Shown: piece after piece, positions 1 through 6,181 of the stretch
Numbering within the stretch: the stretch's first letter is position 1
Layout of the letters: each line of letters starts with the position of its first letter
Assembly: GCA_030630065.1 (NCBI GenBank)
Contig: DAOVNU010000043.1
Location: forward strand, 1-6,722
Length of the DNA: 6,722 bases
From: a bacterium
GTDB taxonomy: Bacteria; Ratteibacteria; UBA8468
Reading direction: 5' to 3'
Translations under genes and position numbers: made by a program
Notes under the pieces: model-generated
The model's database searches: none
The model's input: the letters and a program-made list of their open reading frames with translations, nothing else
Told to the model about the DNA's origin: nothing

Positions 1-998
1 CCAAACCAATCATCGGCAAAATAGATGTGACCGCTTAATTCTCCGGCAAGAGGAGATTTTTCCTGCCTTAACTTCTCCTCGATAAGAGAATGCCCTGTCT
101 TCCACATTATGGGAATCCCGCCATTTTCTTTAATTGATTCGGCAAGTGATTGTGAACATTTAACATCAAAGATAATTCTGGAACCGGGTAGTTTTTGTAA
201 TACATCCCTAACAAGGATAATTAAAAGTTTATCGCCCCAGATTATCTCCCCTCGCTCATCAACAACCCCAATTCTATCCCCATCACCATCATAGGCGATT
301 CCCAATTCCGCCTTTGTCTCTTTCACTCTTTTAATTAAATCGCTTAAATTTTCCGGGACAACAGGGTCAGGTGGATGATGCGGAAAATTACCGTCGGACT
401 CACAATAGAGACAATCAAGTTTACAGCCCAAACTCTTTAATAAAACCGGAGCGAACGGACCGGCAATACCATTTCCCGCATCAATAACCAGAGAAATGGG
501 TCTCTCCAGTTTAATTCTCTCTCTAATTGCCTTAAAGTACGCCTCAACAATATTTTTCTTTTCTAAGATTCCCTTCCCTTCTTTGAATAGTCCTTTCTCG
601 GCAATTTTTCTTAAGTCCTGAATCTGCTTGCCGTAAATACTTTTCCTCTGCAACAGTAACTTAAAACCGTTGAATTGAGGAGGGTTGTGACTGGCGGTAA
701 TCATCACTCCGGCATTGGCTGTAAAATGATGATTAGCAAAATAAAAAATTGGTGTAGGAACTTTTCCAATATCTGTAACGTCGCACCCGGTGGAAAGAAG
801 TCCATCCGTAACCAGGGAAGACAGATGCTCAGAACTAAGACGATTATCCCGGGCAACCACCACCTTTTTTTCTTGAGAAATTTTCTGCAGATAGGTGCCA
901 TAACCTTTAGCAATTGAGGATACCACGTCATCAGAAAGGTCTTTTTCCACAATGCCTCTAATGTCATACTCCCGAAAAATTTCGCGGTTTAATTTCAC
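1..998 (-). CDS. manB: Phosphomannomutase/phosphoglucomutase, C-terminus cut by window edge
   Basis: This alpha-D-phosphohexomutase interconverts mannose- or glucose-6-phosphate and the 1-phosphates, feeding nucleotide-sugar and envelope polysaccharide synthesis in the cytoplasm. About 332 residues are visible. They include an N-terminal EYDIRG (10-15), the phosphoserine loop ITASHNP with the catalytic Ser at 103, the metal-binding loop DGDGDR (237-242) and the sugar-binding loop GELSGH (319-324). Spacing between these motifs matches the bacterial PMM/PGM family, whose members run about 450-460 residues. The missing part is therefore mostly domain 4 with its phosphate-binding loop. The start is GTG at 998, the only ATG, GTG or TTG in frame before EYDIRG. 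The nearby ATG at 967 is in another frame. No Shine-Dalgarno precedes the GTG, and a TATAAT box lies 6 bases upstream, suggesting a leaderless mRNA. The gene is divergent from mreB. The family is clear, but glucose versus mannose preference cannot be read, so the symbol is tentative. Confidence 0.93.
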   Translation of the reverse strand, partial: MKLNREIFREYDIRGIVEKDLSDDVVSSIAKGYGTYLQKISQEKKVVVARDNRLSSEHLSSLVTDGLLSTGCDVTDIGKVPTPIFYFANHHFTANAGVMITASHNPPQFNGFKLLLQRKSIYGKQIQDLRKIAEKGLFKEGKGILEKKNIVEAYFKAIRERIKLERPISLVIDAGNGIAGPFAPVLLKSLGCKLDCLYCESDGNFPHHPPDPVVPENLSDLIKRVKETKAELGIAYDGDGDRIGVVDERGEIIWGDKLLIILVRDVLQKLPGSRIIFDVKCSQSLAESIKENGGIPIMWKTGHSLIEEKLRQEKSPLAGELSGHIYFADDWF

Positions 999-1004
999 AT
1001 TCTG

Positions 1005-1013
1005 ATTATACCA
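1005..1013 (-). promoter_or_regulatory. Extended -10 promoter of the phosphohexomutase gene
   Basis: Read on the minus strand, this site is TGGTATAAT: a perfect TATAAT preceded by TG one base upstream, which is the extended -10 form. No good -35 is present. The best candidate, TTCTTA at 1027-1032, lies 16 bases upstream and matches 3 of 6 consensus positions. Extended -10 promoters tolerate this. With normal spacing, transcription would begin at or within a base of 998, the first base of the GTG start codon. Confidence 0.6.
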
Positions 1014-1017
1014 TTTT

Positions 1018-1046
1018 TTGACTTCATAAGAAATATCTGATAGAAT
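1018..1046 (+). promoter_or_regulatory. Sigma70-type promoter of the mreBCD-mrdA-rodA operon
   Basis: A -35 box TTGACT (1018-1023, 5 of 6 consensus) and a -10 box TAGAAT (1041-1046, 5 of 6) are separated by exactly 17 bases. The -10 also has TG one base upstream (1038-1039). The predicted transcription start is near 1053, giving an mreB leader of about 87 bases. The boxes interleave with those of the divergent mutase promoter, so both polymerases would need the same DNA face and length. This is the only strong promoter-like match I found ahead of mreB. Confidence 0.65.
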
Positions 1047-1063
1047 AAAAACAATGTTATTTA

Positions 1064-1110
1064 GAGATTGCCACGGGACTTTGTCCCTCGCAACGACACA
1101 AAGGTGTCGT
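1064..1110. repeat. Two-hairpin palindromic intergenic element (REP-like)
   Basis: Two adjacent inverted repeats lie in the predicted mreB leader. The first has TTGC (1068-1071) pairing with GCAA (1090-1093) around a perfect inner stem GGGAC/GTCCC (1075-1079 with 1083-1087), with a TTT loop. The second is a perfect 7-bp stem ACGACAC/GTGTCGT (1093-1099 with 1104-1110), with loop AAAG. On the minus strand the first palindrome begins TTGCGAGGG and ends GTGGCAATCTC. This resembles a class of dispersed intergenic palindromes with TTGCGAG and GTGGCAATCTC ends that I recall from many bacterial genomes. A single window cannot show whether it is repeated here. No T-run follows either stem directly, so it is not a typical intrinsic terminator. 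Confidence 0.6.
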
Positions 1111-1139
1111 CTATGATTAAATAATAAAAAGGAGAAAAA

Positions 1140-2165
1140 ATGCGGAACCCACTTCAATTTTTTTCTAATGATATCGGAATAGATTTAGGCACGTCAAACA
1201 GCATCGTCTACATGAGAGGAGTAGGAATTGTTCTTTCCGAGCCCTCAATTGTTGCTTTTAACACAGAGACAAAGGAGCTTCTGGCAGTAGGAACAGAGGC
1301 AAAAGAAATGCTGGGTAAAACCCCATCTAATATTACGGCGATGAAACCCATGCGCGATGGGGTGATTGCTGACTTTGAAGCTACCGAGATGATGCTACGT
1401 TATTTCATCAACAAGGTGCATACGCGACGACACCGCTTCATTCTTCCCCCCAGAATTGTGATTGCCATTCCCTCAGGCATCACCAACGTAGAGAAAAGAG
1501 CGGTCCAGGAGACAGCTACCAAAGCCGGGGCAAGAGCCGTCTATTTGGTGCAAGAACCAATGGCGGCTGCGATTGGAGCGGAATTACCGGTAGGTAAACC
1601 TGTGGGAAGTTTCATTATTGATATCGGTGGTGGAACCAGCGAAATTGCTATAATATCCCTGGGGGGTATTGTAGTGATGAAAAGTATCAGGATTGCCGGT
1701 AATGAGATTGATGAAGCAATCGTTGAATATTTGAGAAAAAAACATAATCTTTTAATCGGAGAGCGCACGGCTGAAGAGATTAAGATTAGTATTGGAAGTG
1801 CTGTCCCCTTGCAGAAAAATGAATTAAGCGCAGAAGTCCACGGAAGGGACTTAATAGAGGGCTTACCCAAAACAGTTACTCTGCATTCGGAGGAAATCAG
1901 AGAAGCAATTAAAGAGCCATTATCCATAATAGTTAATGAGGTTCACGCCGCATTAGAGGAAACACCGCCTGAATTATCCAGTGATTTGGCAAAACAAGGG
2001 TTGGTAATGACGGGTGGCGGTGCTCTATTGCGGGGTATGGATAAATTACTCTCCCGGGAGGTAAAGATTCCAACGCGGGTACCGGAAGACCCTCTCACAG
2101 CGGTAGTAAAAGGAACCGGCGAGATGCTGGAAGAAATTTCCTATCTCAAAAATTATCGTTTTTAG
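1140..2165 (+). CDS. mreB: Rod shape-determining protein MreB (bacterial actin)
   Basis: MreB is an ATP-binding actin homologue. It forms short membrane-attached filaments that orient the elongation machinery along the cell's short axis. The 341 residues match the family's usual length of about 335-350. The actin-fold signatures appear in order: phosphate-1 loop DLGTSN (15-20), connect region EPMAAAIGA (139-147), phosphate-2 loop DIGGGTSE (161-168), the MreB-typical stretch IGERTAEEIK (206-215) and the adenosine loop TGGGALLRGMD (291-301). The N-terminus RNPLQFF could act as the short amphipathic membrane anchor seen in Gram-negative MreB, which is inferred. The ATG at 1140 has a good ribosome site, GGAG at 1131-1134, with a 5-base spacer. 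It is the first gene of the operon, and its leader carries the palindromic element. All nucleotide-binding motifs are intact. The TSN in the first loop, where many MreBs have TAN, is a conservative variant. Confidence 0.98.
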   Translation: MRNPLQFFSNDIGIDLGTSNSIVYMRGVGIVLSEPSIVAFNTETKELLAVGTEAKEMLGKTPSNITAMKPMRDGVIADFEATEMMLRYFINKVHTRRHRFILPPRIVIAIPSGITNVEKRAVQETATKAGARAVYLVQEPMAAAIGAELPVGKPVGSFIIDIGGGTSEIAIISLGGIVVMKSIRIAGNEIDEAIVEYLRKKHNLLIGERTAEEIKISIGSAVPLQKNELSAEVHGRDLIEGLPKTVTLHSEEIREAIKEPLSIIVNEVHAALEETPPELSSDLAKQGLVMTGGGALLRGMDKLLSREVKIPTRVPEDPLTAVVKGTGEMLEEISYLKNYRF

Positions 2166-2178
2166 ATAAAGAACAAAA

Positions 2179-2886
2179 ATGTTGTGGAGGTATAGAAAAG
2201 AGATTTTACTTTCCTTCTTTCTCCTGTTAGCATCCTTCATTGGGATTAAATCCTCTAATTGCAAAATTCTCTGGGTGAAAGAAAACGAAACTTCTCGCCC
2301 CCAAAAAGAATTTTTCTCTCATAAGGGGATAGAACTGGAAAAAATCTTTATTAATGAACTATTATCCGAAAACAGGCGACTGTACGAAATTCTTGAATTA
2401 AAGGAAAAAAGTTCCTGTAGTTTCAGAAAAGTCGCCAGGGTAATCAGAATGGAGTCCGTAGGTTGGCCAACAGGCATCTTGCTTGACTCAGGCAGAGAAC
2501 AGTCCATCAAAAAGGGAATGACTGTCCTTGACCAGAATGGCTCTTTGGTAGGAAGGGTGGCAAAAGTAAATGAAAGGACATCTCTGGTGATGACTCTTCT
2601 TCATCCGGGAAGTAAAGTCAGCGGTTTAATTCAACGCACAAGAGAAGTAGGAATTTTGTCCGGAGGTCATCCCGGTATTTTAGAATTAAACTACTTGCCA
2701 AAAGAAAGTGAAGCGAGAAGAGGGGATATTATGCTTACCTCAGGACTTTCCACCCTCTATCCCAAAGGACTCCCCATTGGCAGGGTGCTCAAAGTCAGAG
2801 AGGCAAATTCTTCCTTTTTTCTTAAGATAACGGTTAATCCTGCGGTCTCTTTCTCAAAATTGGAAGAGGTTTTAATTATTCAATGA
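2179..2886 (+). CDS. mreC: Rod shape-determining protein MreC
   Basis: MreC is a bitopic periplasmic scaffold that bridges MreB/MreD to PBP2 and promotes the active state of PBP2-RodA. The protein has a basic cytoplasmic N-terminus (WRYRKE, 3-8), one membrane segment (about 9-24), a helical region likely to form a coiled coil (about 50-76), and the double beta-barrel domain (about 84-235). Recognisable family stretches are SIKKGMTVLDQNGSLVGRV (109-127) and GDIMLTSGLSTLYPKGLPIG (182-201). At 235 residues it is at the short end for the family (B. subtilis about 290, E. coli about 367), mostly through a shorter coiled coil and no C-terminal extension. It starts 13 bases after mreB with almost no Shine-Dalgarno. 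A GGAGG (2186-2190) falls inside codons 3-4, where it cannot serve this ATG. The stop overlaps the mreD start as ATGA. Confidence 0.95.
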   Translation: MLWRYRKEILLSFFLLLASFIGIKSSNCKILWVKENETSRPQKEFFSHKGIELEKIFINELLSENRRLYEILELKEKSSCSFRKVARVIRMESVGWPTGILLDSGREQSIKKGMTVLDQNGSLVGRVAKVNERTSLVMTLLHPGSKVSGLIQRTREVGILSGGHPGILELNYLPKESEARRGDIMLTSGLSTLYPKGLPIGRVLKVREANSSFFLKITVNPAVSFSKLEEVLIIQ

Positions 2887-3374
2887 TTCGTGTAAAAAAA
2901 AACCCTCCTCACCTGCCCAATATTCTCCTCGCATTACTCCTTTCTTTTGTTCTTCAATGGGTGGGGACAAAATATCTACGCCTCAATAAGATTGCTCCCG
3001 ATTTCATTCTGATTTTCATTATTTTCTTTAGTTTCCACAGCGGGGGAATATTTGCCCTTTCTCTCTCTTTCGGTGCAGGACTTTTGCAGAATATCCTCTA
3101 TCACGGTCTTATCGGAACGAACAGTTTTTCATTCTGTTTAATTAGTTACCTGATTACTTTTTTGAAAAACAAATTGCAAATAAAGGAGGGGTTTTGGCCC
3201 CAGGTAATCTTTGTCTTTTTGGGAAGTTTCCTCTACGTCATTTTCTCGGCTATTTTCTACCGAACCCCCTGGGTTTTAGGTCTGCTCATTCCCAAAATTC
3301 TAATCTTCTCCATTTATAATTCTCTCCTCTTTACTCTGCTCTTTTGGGGATTAAAAAAAGGTATTTATGGGTAG
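2883..3374 (+). CDS. mreD: Rod shape-determining protein MreD (integral membrane)
   Basis: MreD is a small polytopic inner-membrane partner of MreC and PBP2 needed for rod elongation. It has 163 residues, which is normal, with about five to six hydrophobic segments (roughly 12-28, 38-52, 55-72, 80-96, 105-125 and 132-157). The conserved family features are the Pro-Asp at 39-40 at the start of a helix (APDFILIFIIFF) and the Gly-rich GAGLLQN (64-70), near the usual GLLxD position, with Asn in place of Asp. MreD diverges fast in sequence, so the call also rests on its place between mreC and the PBP2 gene. Its ATG overlaps the mreC stop by four bases and has no strong ribosome site of its own, which suggests translational coupling. 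Its stop overlaps the PBP2 start by eight bases. Confidence 0.92.
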   Translation: MIRVKKNPPHLPNILLALLLSFVLQWVGTKYLRLNKIAPDFILIFIIFFSFHSGGIFALSLSFGAGLLQNILYHGLIGTNSFSFCLISYLITFLKNKLQIKEGFWPQVIFVFLGSFLYVIFSAIFYRTPWVLGLLIPKILIFSIYNSLLFTLLFWGLKKGIYG

Positions 3375-5109
3375 AATAAAAGGAATCTCCCGGCTAATCT
3401 ATTTCTCTTTTCTCCCTCTTTTCTGTGGACTCATCTACACCCAACTCTTTTGTTATCACCGCTATCAGAGGTTATCTAACTTCAATTCCATACGCATCAT
3501 TGATTTAGGTATTCCCCGGGGAACAATCTTTGGCCGAAACGGTAGAGTTTTAGTTAAAGATAAACCCTGTTTTAATCTTTGTTTTGTCCCCTTTGACCTG
3601 AAAAATTCCGAAAAAGTTAGCAATATTTTAGCTCCAACCCTCAATATTTCTCAGGAGAAAATTAAATTCATCCTTGAAAAAAAATATTTTAATCCTTTTG
3701 AGCAACAGTTTCTTAAGAGAGACCTTAATAAAAAGGAAGTTGCTTTTGTGGAAGAAAAAGGCGAGCAACTCTCGGGTATCTTTGTTCAGGTGGGGCTAAA
3801 ACGCGACTATAAATTAGGCAAAAAAGCAGGGCATCTTTTGGGCTATCTGGGAGAGGTAAGTCCCGGAGAGTTACAGGAGAAGAGGTTGAAGGAAGAAGTA
3901 ATCAAAGGGGGAGACCTCTTAGGCAAAGAGGGAATAGAAAAGGTCTTTGACGCTCTTCTCAAAGGGAAAAGAGGAGGGATCCGGGTAGAGGTTGATGCAC
4001 ATGGCCACAAGGTAAAAATTTTAGGAAAGAAAGAATCTGCCCCGGGTAATAGTATCATTTTAACAATTGATTCTTACATTCAGGAATCTGTCGCAAAAAA
4101 CCTTGGCAGATATCAGGGGAGCGTAGTGGTGATGGACCCCAGGAATGGGGAAATTCTTGCCCTGGTAAGTAAGCCCTCTTTTGACCCCGATGACATCGGT
4201 CCTTATCTTTCTCGTCCCGGAAATCCCTTTCTCAACCGCGCAATTAAGGGCTGTTATCCACCGGGTTCCATCTATAAGATTATTACCGAACTGGCTGCTC
4301 TGGAGAAGGGGATAATTACCCCAAGCGATAAACTGGAGTGTAGAGGTGTATTAGAAGTAAAGGAGGGAGAAATGACCCGGCTCTTTCATTGTTGGGTTGA
4401 CAAGGAAATAGGCGAATATAAACAACACGGTTGGATTGATATTAATACCGCTTTACCCCAGTCCTGCAACATCTTCTTTGGTCAGGTCGGGTTAATGGTA
4501 GGAGCAAAGGACCTTCTCGCATATGGTAAGAAATTTGGCCTTGGTTCCCCTATGGGAATTGACCTGCCCGGAGAGAAATCAGGATACATCCCTCGCCCGC
4601 GTCTGTCAGGAGGTGCATTGAACCTTTCTATCGGTCAGGGAGCACTTCTGGTCACTCCAATTCAATTAGCTAACCTAATTGCTACAATTGCTAACGGAGG
4701 TAATATCTGGCAACCGGAGGTTGTAAAAGAGATTGTTGAGCCATCGGGAAATGAAATTCTTTCCTTTAGCCCGCATCTGCGGGGTTCGGTTTTTATCCCC
4801 AAAGAAAACCTTTTCACACTAAGAGAGGGTCTTTATAACGTCGTGGAGAGAGGCACCGGTAGAAACAGCAGGGTAGAAGGACTCGCGGTTTGCGGAAAGA
4901 CAGGAACGGCCCAAATTGCCAAAGCAGAATTGGAACTGCCAACCCACGGGGCATTCGTCTGTTATGCGCCCAAAGAAAATCCTACCATCGCCCTTTGCGT
5001 CTTTCTTGACCGGGCAAGTTCAGCTGAGGCAGCAACAATTGCGGGAAGAATCTTAAAAGACATTTTCTTCCCCCCTGCGGAAGGAGATGACGAAAATGAA
5101 AAAGATTGA
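3367..5109 (+). CDS. mrdA: Penicillin-binding protein 2, elongasome transpeptidase
   Basis: This class B PBP cross-links lateral-wall peptidoglycan in the periplasm in complex with RodA. It has a short cytoplasmic N-terminus and one membrane anchor (about 9-28). A pedestal/dimerisation domain begins with PRGTIFGRNGRVL (50-62), where the usual Asp of RGxIxDR is Gly56. The transpeptidase domain starts near 245. Its catalytic motifs are all present: SxxK as SIYK with the nucleophile Ser301, SxN as SCN (366-368), and KTG (511-513) within KTGTAQ. The stretches HGWIDI (354-359) and GIDLPGEKSG (397-406) are typical of PBP2 rather than the division PBP3. Cys325, Cys342, His354 and Cys367 could form a metal site. 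At 580 residues it is slightly short (E. coli 633). AAGG at 3358-3361 serves the ATG, which overlaps mreD. The acidic C-terminal tail is encoded by DNA that also carries the rodA ribosome site. Confidence 0.97.
   Translation: MGRIKGISRLIYFSFLPLFCGLIYTQLFCYHRYQRLSNFNSIRIIDLGIPRGTIFGRNGRVLVKDKPCFNLCFVPFDLKNSEKVSNILAPTLNISQEKIKFILEKKYFNPFEQQFLKRDLNKKEVAFVEEKGEQLSGIFVQVGLKRDYKLGKKAGHLLGYLGEVSPGELQEKRLKEEVIKGGDLLGKEGIEKVFDALLKGKRGGIRVEVDAHGHKVKILGKKESAPGNSIILTIDSYIQESVAKNLGRYQGSVVVMDPRNGEILALVSKPSFDPDDIGPYLSRPGNPFLNRAIKGCYPPGSIYKIITELAALEKGIITPSDKLECRGVLEVKEGEMTRLFHCWVDKEIGEYKQHGWIDINTALPQSCNIFFGQVGLMVGAKDLLAYGKKFGLGSPMGIDLPGEKSGYIPRPRLSGGALNLSIGQGALLVTPIQLANLIATIANGGNIWQPEVVKEIVEPSGNEILSFSPHLRGSVFIPKENLFTLREGLYNVVERGTGRNSRVEGLAVCGKTGTAQIAKAELELPTHGAFVCYAPKENPTIALCVFLDRASSAEAATIAGRILKDIFFPPAEGDDENEKD
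5081..5086 (+). promoter_or_regulatory. Ribosome binding site that decides the rodA start
   Basis: A strong AAGGAG lies inside the last codons of the PBP2 gene. Two in-frame ATG codons follow, at 5087 and 5096. The first touches the motif with no spacer. The second is 9 bases away, a workable distance, so 5096 is the likely start. The site's location makes rodA translation dependent on, or coupled to, ribosomes finishing PBP2, which would help keep the two partners in balance. The coupling is inferred. Confidence 0.75.
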
Positions 5110-6175
5110 TTGGTTATTACTTTTACTCACCATTTTTTTGGTCCTGATTGGAACCGCTCTCATTTATAGCGCAAGTTGCGGGATTAAGACCGAACTCTCC
5201 AACTTAGTCACACGACAAATAACCTGGATCATAATCGGCATTTTTCTTCTCCTTCTATTTATTAATTTTTCCTACCGTAACCTTGCGAAGATTAGTTATC
5301 CTCTTTACTTCCTCTCTTTTTTACTACTCCTTCTGGTCCTTTTTATCGGTAAAGGTCGGGCGGGGACTTCCCGCTGGCTAACCTTTGCCGGCTTTTACCT
5401 TCAGCCATCAGAATTCTCTAAACTAATCTTCATTCTTGTTGCCGCAAAATACCTTGCCGACATCGGGAAAAAAGTGAAGAGATTTTCCTTTCTGATACCC
5501 TATTTTCTGCTCACCGCCATCCCTTTTCTGCTCATCCTGAAACAACCAAATCTTGGGACAGCTCTGGTATTCCTCCCCATCTCCCTGGGTATATTATGGG
5601 TAGCGGGAATAAGAAAGAAACACCTGACTTCCCTTATTCTCTTAGGACTTTTCTCCTCTCCAGTTCTCTGGTTTACCGTTTTAAAGGACTACCAGAGAGC
5701 GAGATTACTTGTCTTTATTAATCCCAATGCTGACCCCCTGGGCAGCGGTTATAATATTATCCAGTCCAGGATTGCTATTGGTTCCGGGGGTCTCATCGGT
5801 AAAGGTTTCCTGCATGGGACGCAGAGTCACCTGGCTTTTTTACCCGAGTATCATACCGATTTTATCTTCTGCGTTTTAGCCGAGGAGTGGGGATTTATCG
5901 GAGGGATAGTTCTTCTTTTTCTTTACTTCCTTTTTCTAAGGGAATTAATAAAAATTGCGGTCGGTGCTTCCGAACCATTTGCAAGGTTGACAGCTACAGG
6001 GATTGCGGTGATGTTTGCCTTCCATATCTTTGTCAATATCGGGATGGCTTTAGGAATGCTGCCCGTAGCAGGACTGCCCTTACCTTTCTTAAGTTACGGG
6101 GGCTCCTCCCTTCTTACCTTCCTGATTGCGGTCGGCATTGCACTCAACATCAAAAAAAATGAAATGATGTTTTAA
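5096..6175 (+). CDS. rodA: RodA, SEDS-family peptidoglycan glycosyltransferase
   Basis: RodA polymerises lipid II into glycan strands for side-wall growth, paired with PBP2. From the preferred start it has 359 residues, normal for the family, and about ten hydrophobic segments. The family signatures are IYSAS (23-27), QPSEFSKL (103-110), KQPNLGTAL (149-157), the long extracellular loop with GSGYNIIQSRIAIGSGG (216-232), LPEYHTDFIF (249-258) and GLPLPFLSYGGSS (326-338). Asp255 within HTDF corresponds to the essential SEDS catalytic Asp. The usual KQPDLGT carries Asn152 here. RodA is preferred over FtsW because it directly follows mreBCD and PBP2 and has RodA-like sequence around LPEYHTDF. An upstream in-frame ATG at 5087 would add three residues but abuts the ribosome site. 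The gene overlaps the PBP2 gene by 14 bases and ends the operon. Confidence 0.96.
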   Translation: MKKIDWLLLLLTIFLVLIGTALIYSASCGIKTELSNLVTRQITWIIIGIFLLLLFINFSYRNLAKISYPLYFLSFLLLLLVLFIGKGRAGTSRWLTFAGFYLQPSEFSKLIFILVAAKYLADIGKKVKRFSFLIPYFLLTAIPFLLILKQPNLGTALVFLPISLGILWVAGIRKKHLTSLILLGLFSSPVLWFTVLKDYQRARLLVFINPNADPLGSGYNIIQSRIAIGSGGLIGKGFLHGTQSHLAFLPEYHTDFIFCVLAEEWGFIGGIVLLFLYFLFLRELIKIAVGASEPFARLTATGIAVMFAFHIFVNIGMALGMLPVAGLPLPFLSYGGSSLLTFLIAVGIALNIKKNEMMF

Positions 6176-6181
6176 TCTAAA

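Noticed and set aside
704..967. An 87-codon minus-strand frame starting at ATG 967
   Set aside because: It is out of frame with EYDIRG and the phosphoserine loop of the mutase, which spans the same DNA, and its hydrophobic look comes from frame-shifted reading.
1093..1110. The 7-bp hairpin as an intrinsic terminator
   Set aside because: No T-run follows it on either strand, and it lies between the predicted promoter and the start of mreB, where a constitutive terminator would silence the operon.
1081..1117. A second mreB promoter (TTGTCC with TATGAT at 1112-1117)
   Set aside because: The spacing is 25 bases, far from 17, and no better -35 box lies at the right distance; TATGAT alone in AT-rich DNA is weak evidence.
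1541..1927. A 128-codon open frame on the minus strand within mreB
   Set aside because: It lies wholly antisense to strongly conserved MreB motifs and shows no family resemblance; it is a shadow of the real reading frame.
2251..2262. A lipoprotein signal in MreC (SSNC at residues 25-28)
   Set aside because: The residues before the Cys do not fit a lipobox (Asn at -1, Ser at -3), and MreC is normally anchored by an uncleaved helix.
5887..6162. A 91-codon plus-strand frame inside rodA
   Set aside because: It overlaps the conserved RodA C-terminal helices in another frame and lacks its own ribosome site.
1140..6175. A new or undescribed multi-gene system
   Set aside because: All five genes match the standard mreB-mreC-mreD-mrdA-rodA order with intact catalytic motifs; nothing in the coding content is outside the known elongasome.
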